A stretch of 64,000 nt of DNA from Capitulum mitella (taxonomy: Eukaryota; Arthropoda; Thecostraca; Pollicipedomorpha; Pollicipedidae), in contig CP099846.1 in NCBI GenBank assembly GCA_030062745.1, positions 29,471,201-29,535,200 on the forward strand. Reading direction: 5' to 3'. A program made the translations under genes and the position numbers. The first letter of the stretch is position 1, and each line of letters begins with the position of its first letter. The notes beneath the pieces were generated by a model, which saw only the letters and a program-made list of their open reading frames with translations, ran no database searches and had not been told where the DNA came from. Below are positions 57,141 to 64,000 of this stretch, piece after piece.

Positions 57141-58934
57141 AACAGATAACTTTTTTTATTTTAAAGATAATTTATATTGCATTAGTTATTCCCCCAAAAC
57201 CTTTTTATTACTCTTGATTGGACCTTGAGTCTGACCGACGACCAATCAGCGTCAAGATTTCATGTAAACAAACTATTTAACGCAGAAACGTCAAAAATCC
57301 CTATGCGAGCGTCTGGCGGTTAGCATACCAGTGACGATGCAATCTGTTTCGGGGGAAATAATGTGTGTTCCAGGTTTTTCCGGCTGAAATCGTAAGTAAT
57401 ACTTACCAATATTGCATTTGAAACGCCATGCAACCACTACTACGATTATTTTCCCTGGAAGTAAGTGCTCGAGCTGAATCTTACTGTTGACCGGAATCTG
57501 TAAGCTCCCCACACCAAACAAGACAAATCCATCACTCCTGTTAACAGATTTTGTGTAGAAACTGATGTAGATTTAACTATCATATTTATATTCAAAATCC
57601 GACTGCTCTGAACTCAAGGATAACTTTTTGTACATGGGTGGTAGCCATGATGCAGTTATAAAGTGACTTCCCATCTATGCAAAACCTAATATACAAATAT
57701 CAAATGAAAATAAAGATGTTATTTACCTCCCCTTTTGTAATATGTACAGCTGATTCTCCCTTTAAGTTTAGTCTTCATTGAAAACAGGGAAATCCCACCA
57801 CCACATTTGTTCATTTCATACCACAGGATTGATCAATACAGAAGGCATCCTTCACATAGTGCGCATAATATGCATTTTCATAGATAATGCGGTTTGCCAC
57901 CCAAACCAGCCTTGATTGCTGCCGAAATGTAGAAAGGTTCCGCTCACTTCCCATCAACATTACCAACCAGCTTCCAGCTGGGCCCTTCTGATAAGGTCCG
58001 GTACGGGCAGTAAAAAAGAACCGCAATGTGCACGTCAGAAAACCTTGCTCACATTTACCCACCAGCCGACTCAAAGCGACGAACGGAGTCCACACAGAAC
58101 CAATCCCGACACCAGCCTCCTTCCAACCCTTCCTGACTCCAACAATTACACTTTGCTAAACAGATATACCGTCACATTATTACTGGCTTCATTCCTACCT
58201 GATCGAGGGGGTTACTCAGAATGCAGTTTCTTCCCGCTGATAAAAAACAAAGGCGTATCACAGATCCGACCCAACAACAGATTCCCACACATACGGTAGG
58301 AAAATTGCCCACTGTGTGTTTGTGTGTGTGTGTGTGTGTGGCCTGCGTCAGTTTCGCCTTACACCATACTAGTGGCGCTCAAAATATGTTCTTTCGTGAA
58401 CACAGCGCCGTGTTTTATTCTATTTACATTCAACTGGGATTGGATGAACATTTTGACAAAAAGTTGAAATGGTTTAGCACAGCTCCACTCCACGATTATC
58501 AATATATAAATATTGGTATTTAAGCATCACTAGCCAGCTGGGTACTGCGTATACATATATGGCGATCTTATTACTAACGCACAAGTCCCTCTGCGCAGAC
58601 GTCGGAGAACGTACTCGACGTGAAGTAGTTGTGCGGGCGTTACGTGAAGGGGAAGAGATACTCGCCGTCTGGTACGAGAAAGGTATATTAACATTCGGTG
58701 ACTGGTAAGCCAGTACTCCTTGTACGTGTTGTACGTCATCGTGTGATCCTACACTGTGATGTTTACCGGGTTGTTGTGCTGTGCCGTGGGCTGTTGTTTA
58801 CTGGGTACGCATGGCTGGCCTGAATGTATATATGGCAGTACAAAAACATTGGTTCAGGAGTCTGTTATATGCATCATACCTGTCTTGGAGATATAGGACA
58901 TTTCCACCTTTTCACAGACTTATTTAGCTTATAT
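57141..58934. other. Gene-free stretch
   Basis: No gene recognised. A (TG)n run lies at about 58318-58339. The 94-codon minus-strand frame at 57811-58095 has no recognisable motif. Confidence 0.35.
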
Positions 58935-59366
58935 ATATGATGCAGAAGAACACATAAACTGTCCTACAAAAGAAAGAAATGGTGACACTACTGGTATGGT
59001 TTCCAAAGGAAGTGGAATTATGTTTTACCATAAGCAGACACAGCTGAAACTGGCAGCACCATTTTGTCTACACTGCCTTTGCTCTAGGGATGCCCTATGT
59101 ACTATGTAATGTTTGATGACATAGGTATAGGATAATAGAGGCTGAAGGTTGATGCAGGCCAACATTATGCCCCTTCATGTTCATGGCTCATAATGTTGTG
59201 CCAAAGGTGTAACCCATTGCCAGTAGCATACTGTAGGATACTGGAGGCTGCAGGCTGATGAAGGGTATGATCAGACTTGGCAGTTCAGCAGAGGTTAGGT
59301 TGCATATCTAAATAGGTTAGGTTAGGTTGGGTTGGATAAAATTGGGTTATGTTAGGTTAGGTAAAG
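58935..59366 (+). mobile_element. Third copy (single arm) of the fold-back/TTAGG element
   Basis: Matches the outer arms at 16430-16640 and 17630-17830 over AAGAAATGGTGACA, GGAAGTGGAATTATGTTTTA and CACTGCCTTTGCTC. It also shares the junction AGAGGTTAGGT ... CTAAATAGGTTAGGTTAGG with the right arm of the 17-kb copy. No inverted partner is visible here. Confidence 0.7.
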
Positions 59367-59499
59367 TGGTAACAGTAGGGCAGGTGATTCACATGGCGAT
59401 CGGAGGCGGCAATGGAAAGACTCTACGCCGACGGATGGATCACTGTCTGGATTTTATGATGTCATGGAAAAAACAGGAATGGTAATGCGGCTAGTTTTC

Positions 59500-61756
59500 A
59501 GCTAGTCCGCCCCGATGACCTCGCCAGAGAGATGGGCGGGGTGGGGTTAAAGGACGGGGTGGGGGCGGTGTGGGGATAAAAAGCCAGAAAAGGGTGGTAT
59601 TTTTTACTTATTGTACCTCTGATGATTATTGACAGATTTTCATCCAGTTGGTATCAATCAAAAACTAATTCATGGAACTTTTCCCTCGACCCATATGTTC
59701 GGAGTTTTGAGAATATTCATAGGCGTTTACAGGGCTTGGAAAATGGGAAGAACATTTCTCGGAAAACTGGATTAGCAAAAATTCCAAAATAATTATGGGT
59801 TATTAACAGTTGTTCTTTACTTCAGTTGTACATATCGCATTACGTTGTTCTGTACTGTTGGCATAGGCGGCGTCAGGGGCATGAAAACGGGAAGTGTCAT
59901 TGTCGCATGCTCATCAAGTCAGCGTAAGACTTTCAAATTCAAATGATTTCAGATGACCTCAGTCATATGGAATGACGTTGGGTTTATTTTATAGTGTTCG
60001 GAAACGTTGCCACTGATTTAAATTGACTACACTTCCGAAAGTCCCGTTTATGACCGTCATACGTCATGCAGGGTAAGCACGCTGACATTTCACGTCGTAG
60101 CTCCTTGACCCGACCTGAAACTTGAAACAGAGGTAGGAAACATTGGGCTGAGCTACAGTGTTTCGAATTTTCCGTTGAGGAAATTAGCATCGAAAATATT
60201 CATTTAAAGCCAAATTTTGACCTTTCAGCTTGACCTAAAGCATGCACCGGATCGGAACACCGGCACACCGGTACACGGGGTGCCGGATATCCTTATTTAT
60301 TACTATTAACTACTTTTTACTGAAAAAAGGAATGCAAAATGACAGAACTGGAAAAGAAAAGGAAGGTCTCGTGACTACAGTTATTGTGAGGTTTCATTGT
60401 AAAAAAAAAAAAACGAAACAAAGAAGACCACGATCACAGCGAAGCTCACCATCCCTCACTGCAGGTAAAGGCTCCGGAATATGCGGAATGTCATCATAGC
60501 ATCTGGGTGCAACTAAAAGACGGATTGATGAGACGAACACTTAAGTTATTGCGGTATCATGTCCCTTAATCCATTTGTCCCAGAGTATTTAGGAAAGAGA
60601 AAAAAGATGTTTGAAAAAAATGGGAGGGTTATGCACCACACATGGGCTGATGAGTAAATGCTTGCTACTGTTTCACAGCCTTGAGCTTAAGTCCCAACTT
60701 TGTGACACATATGTCAACCCTCCTGGACTAAGAAGAAAAAGTAATGCTCTAGTCAGATCTTAGAACTGTCAGTTACATCGACATCGACAAGGCACATTGC
60801 TCCTGAAATGATTTCGTAAACAGACAGAACAATGCCTTGATCGTACACTGGGAGATTTAAATATCCGACAATGTCTAGGCGGATCACAGAAATATCCGGC
60901 CGGATGCCGGATACCGCATAATCTTCAATAGCCGGCTGTATATCATGCCGGGACGGATGTCCGGTACTCCGTTCTTGACATGACCGTATTAAGTGATTCA
61001 GATAAACAAATATTTTGTTGGAGGTTTGGCCAATTATACCTATACGAGCATATAAAATGCTAAGTTACCTCTTAGAAACCCTACCTTTGACAGCCATTTT
61101 TCTCTTACCCTCAACAGTGCCCAAAATGATCTGAGGTGCTCCCCAAATGCGTGGCCTGGCTCCGCCCCAAGGGTAGCAAAAATTACAAAAATTATACGTA
61201 ATAAATAAGAAAAATAGAAGAATCGGTAGGAAGAGTGGCTAAGTTTGGTGACACTGCTTCAAAACCTCCAGGAATGGCGAGCAAAAAACTGAAGGGAGGG
61301 GCTTCTAAAACCCACCTCCTTCCCCATACAGAAATCGGATTAAGTACTACAGCGCATCAGCGACCAAACTGACCGGTAGTTTGCACCGAAGTTACGCCAA
61401 AGGATAGCCAGTGGCATTGCCATCACTTTATGTCGGTGACGTGACCCGTCACCTTCGGCCTTGGATCTACGGAAGTAAGGATCTTGGAGGTACGGAGAAC
61501 GCAACCGCATCCCGACTTTCAGGCGGTGCTGAAATGAATGGGGGCAGTGAATGAATCCAAAGCAGCACCAAATCAATCATGAGACGATTTTTGAGCCTGT
61601 CTTGGTGGTCTGGACCGTTTTAAGCCGAATGTTAGCTCTCGGTGACCATTTAAAATCTTTGAGTTTGGCATGAAATATGGGGTAACAGTACTGGAACGCA
61701 TTAACGACCAAACCGTTTGGTAGTTTTCTCCGGAAGTCAAGCGAAACGATACCTTA
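59500..61756 (-). mobile_element. Left arm of a large inverted repeat, interrupted by an insertion
   Basis: The reverse complement matches 62667-64000. Examples are TGGTCGTTAATGCGTTCCAG, TCAGCACCGCCTGAAA, CCGTACCTCCAAGATCC, GGCACCTCAGA-type and CAGGTCGGGT-type strings. A block of about 740 bp at 60237-60980 is absent from the other arm. Parts also match the piggyBac-type element at 32.6-33.9 kb. No coding function. Confidence 0.75.
60237..60980. mobile_element. Insertion rich in CCGG-type terminal motifs, possible hAT-like element
   Basis: It interrupts the left arm of the inverted repeat. Both ends carry clusters of CCGGAT/GCCGGATA motifs (GTGCCGGATATCC at left, GATGCCGGATACCG at right). 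Flanking CTTGACCT and CTTGACAT could be a diverged 8-bp target duplication. No transposase frame. Confidence 0.4.
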
Positions 61757-62666
61757 CCCGCGCCCGACTGACGGTCTGCACCGATCACGCTCGACTGGGG
61801 GAGGGGGGATTGACCGCCCCCTCTAACTCACGAACAGTTGGTCGCACGATAAAAATATGCTCACGGTTGGAAGGCTCGTGGTAAGTAGAGCTCAAAACTG
61901 TTCTTATTTTTAATTTTGGATAACATGTAAGCCATTTAATCCCGATGTATGATTTTTCACAGCCGACTGCATGAAAACGAGAAGCGGCCTGTATCTTGAG
62001 CGCTGTAATTAATAAAGTCTAGGTAAAGGCACCAGACAAACAGGTAAAAGTCCGCAGATTCTAATACACGTCGAATTTCTCTGGTTTGTCCAATATATAC
62101 GCTGAAACATTGCGTTAAAGACTCGGTGATTTCCGCTACGACTACCGGCGGGCGCCGCACCTGAACGCGGTATGAAATTAATGGGAACGAATTTTAGCGT
62201 TTCTTTACTTTCGCGACATAAGCCTTTTCGTGTGATATTTGTGAATTCTAGTGGTTCTGGTGATGGTTTCTCATGTTTAAATTTTGGGAAAATTCAGTAC
62301 TTATCACTTTACACAATTGATGGAGCTTTATTTGCGACAGCCTGTTTATTACCAAAATATGGATTTTTTTATTTTTTGATCTTCCTAGTACTACTTGCAA
62401 CTGTGCGAGCCAGTTCTGCCACTTTCTACCCGTTCTGAGCAATTCATCGTCGATTTTGACGGCGGTGCATTCTGACTCATAACAATTACTCTTGACCTGA
62501 TCTCAGGTCAATGGCGCTTTGTGGGCTCTTGTTACTGGTGTTTTGGGTGAAAGCTGCCTGCAAGTCCGGTCGCAGTAGCGTTCCCCTACTTTGACCGCAA
62601 TTTTAGGATCCAGGGTAAAGGGTCATGGGTCGGGTTACTGCTGCAGAGTATAGTTAAGTCACTAGC

Positions 62667-64000
62667 CATCGTTTGGCATGACTTACGGAGTAAACTACCA
62701 ATCAGTTTGGTCGTTAATGCGTTCCAGTACTGTTATACCATATTTCATGCCAAATTCAAAGATTTAAAATGGTCATCGAGGGTTCAAATTCCGTCTATCA
62801 CGGTTCAGGTCACCGAGACAGACTCAAAAATCGTCTCATGATTTATTTGGTGCTGCTCTGGATCCATCCATTTGAACGTGGCCTGCATTCATTTCAGCAC
62901 CGCCTGAAAATCGGGGCGCAGTTGCGTTCTCCGTACCTCCAAGATCCGTACTTCAGTCGACCCAAGGTCGAAAGCCACGGGTCACTTCACCGACACAAAG
63001 TGCTGGACGTGGCACTAGCTATCCTTTACATGGTTTGGCGCAACATACCAGTCAGTTTGGACGCTGCTGCGTTGAAGTACTCACCCGATTTCCGTATCGG
63101 GGTAGAGGCGGCTCCAGAAACCCCCTCCCTTCGTTTTTTTTTTTTTTTTTGCTCACCATTTGTAGGGGTTTTGAAGCAGCCCACGAAACTTGGCCACGTT
63201 TTCCTACCGATTCTTACTGTGTATTACGTCTAATTTTCATAGCTTCACTGCCGATGGGCGCAGTCACGCTTTGCTTTTGGGGGCACCTCAGACCGCTTTT
63301 GGCACAGTTGAGGGTGAGAGAAAAATGGCTGCCAAAAATAGAGTTTTAAGGGAGAATTTAAAACATAATATTAGTGTATCGGTGTGTTTGCGTGTCAAGT
63401 TTCAGGTCCATATCAGGTCGGGTAAAGGACGTACGATGCGAAATGTACGCATGCGTACCCTATATCACGACGGTCAGAAAAAGGCCTTTCAGAAATACAG
63501 TCGCTTTGAATCGCTGAAAACGTTTTAAACGCTAGGAAATGAACCTAGGGTTATTCTATGTGACTGAGTTCATTTTAGGTCATTTGAGGTCAAAAGTCGT
63601 AAGTTGACTTGATTGGCATACAATCATAACAGTTCCGCCTTTTTCAGGTCCCTGACGGTGCTAATGGCAACATTACACAAACAATGTAATATGATTTGTA
63701 CTTCTGAAGCATAGGTTGAATAGCACACCTAAATGACTATTTTAGACATTTATGTTAATTCAGTTTTCCAGATAAACATTCCCTCTATTTTCCAGGTCCT
63801 GTGAATGCCTATGAATTTTTTTTTAAAATCCCAAACATGGACGGAAAAAGTTCCATCGCTTAGCTATCGATTCATGCTAGATGCCTCAACATAGGTCAAT
63901 AAACATCAGAGTTATAATGCGTAAACATACCACCTTTTCTGGCTTTTTGCCCCCACCCCCACCCCAGCCCTTCCTTTCTGCCCCCTGGGTCAGGTCATCG
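62667..64000 (+). mobile_element. Right arm of the large inverted repeat, reaching the window edge
   Basis: Counterpart of 59500-61756 with the central spacer at 61757-62666. From about 63110 on it is related to the piggyBac-type element at 32618-33885. The upstream 450 bp is not. A roughly 45-bp motif (AAACTACCAATCAGTTTGG ...) occurs twice within the arm (about 62693 and 63042). The element continues beyond the window. Confidence 0.75.

Noticed and set aside
56969..57217. Leucine/phenylalanine-rich 82-codon frame resembling a membrane protein
   Set aside because: Translation of an (ATT)n microsatellite and flanking T-rich DNA.
62769..62800. tRNA-like B box (GGTTCAAATTCC) suggesting a tRNA or SINE head
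   Set aside because: No A box or cloverleaf, and the other arm of the inverted repeat does not conserve the string.

Overview
The window is animal nuclear DNA, most likely from an arthropod. It holds spliced genes with GT/AG introns and several interspersed (TTAGG)n arrays (CCTAA on the other strand), the canonical arthropod telomere unit. A crustacean is plausible, but I cannot fix the species. Composition is a mosaic: GC- and CpG-rich stretches (about 0-13 kb and 37-53 kb) alternate with AT-rich stretches almost without CpG (about 14.15-18.16, 53.6-56.2 and 58.8-59.4 kb).

Three host genes can be supported. (1) The 5' part of a voltage-gated calcium channel alpha2/delta subunit gene (CACNA2D family) lies on the minus strand from 14,746 and runs off the left edge. 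I can place a signal-peptide exon and eight to nine exons covering the VWA-N and VWA domains with a complete MIDAS. (2) A Mab-21/cGAS-like gene lies on the plus strand at 20,016-22,896. It appears intronless, has a long C-terminal extension I do not recognise, and is broken in this assembly by a single-base frameshift near 21,020. (3) A complete gene for the delta subunit of the AP-3 adaptor complex (AP3D1, garnet in flies) lies on the minus strand from 51,585 to 31,597. Its 24 exons join in phase to 3,705 nt, or 1,234 residues, covering N-terminal adaptin repeats, a lysine-rich hinge and the C-terminal ear.

The rest is mobile and repetitive DNA. It includes a 585-bp long-TIR element with a perfect 9-bp target duplication (18,329-18,913) and a fold-back element carrying telomere-type repeats (16.43-17.83 kb, with a third copy at 58.9 kb). 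A 1,268-bp TTAA-flanked piggyBac-type element sits in the last AP3D1 intron (32,618-33,885). A large inverted repeat built partly from the same family occupies 59.5-64 kb. A decayed transposase-like gene lies at 27.6-29.65 kb and a LINE reverse-transcriptase tail at about 54.9-55.23 kb. Minisatellites with 27- to 62-bp units sit in or next to the two large genes, and one of them is seeded by the 5' end of an AP3D1 exon.

The two long genes are not functionally linked in any way the sequence shows. AP3D1 is a housekeeping endosome/lysosome sorting subunit and alpha2/delta is a synaptic calcium-channel auxiliary subunit. The Mab-21/cGAS-like gene between them, in transposon-rich surroundings, is the most unusual locus.
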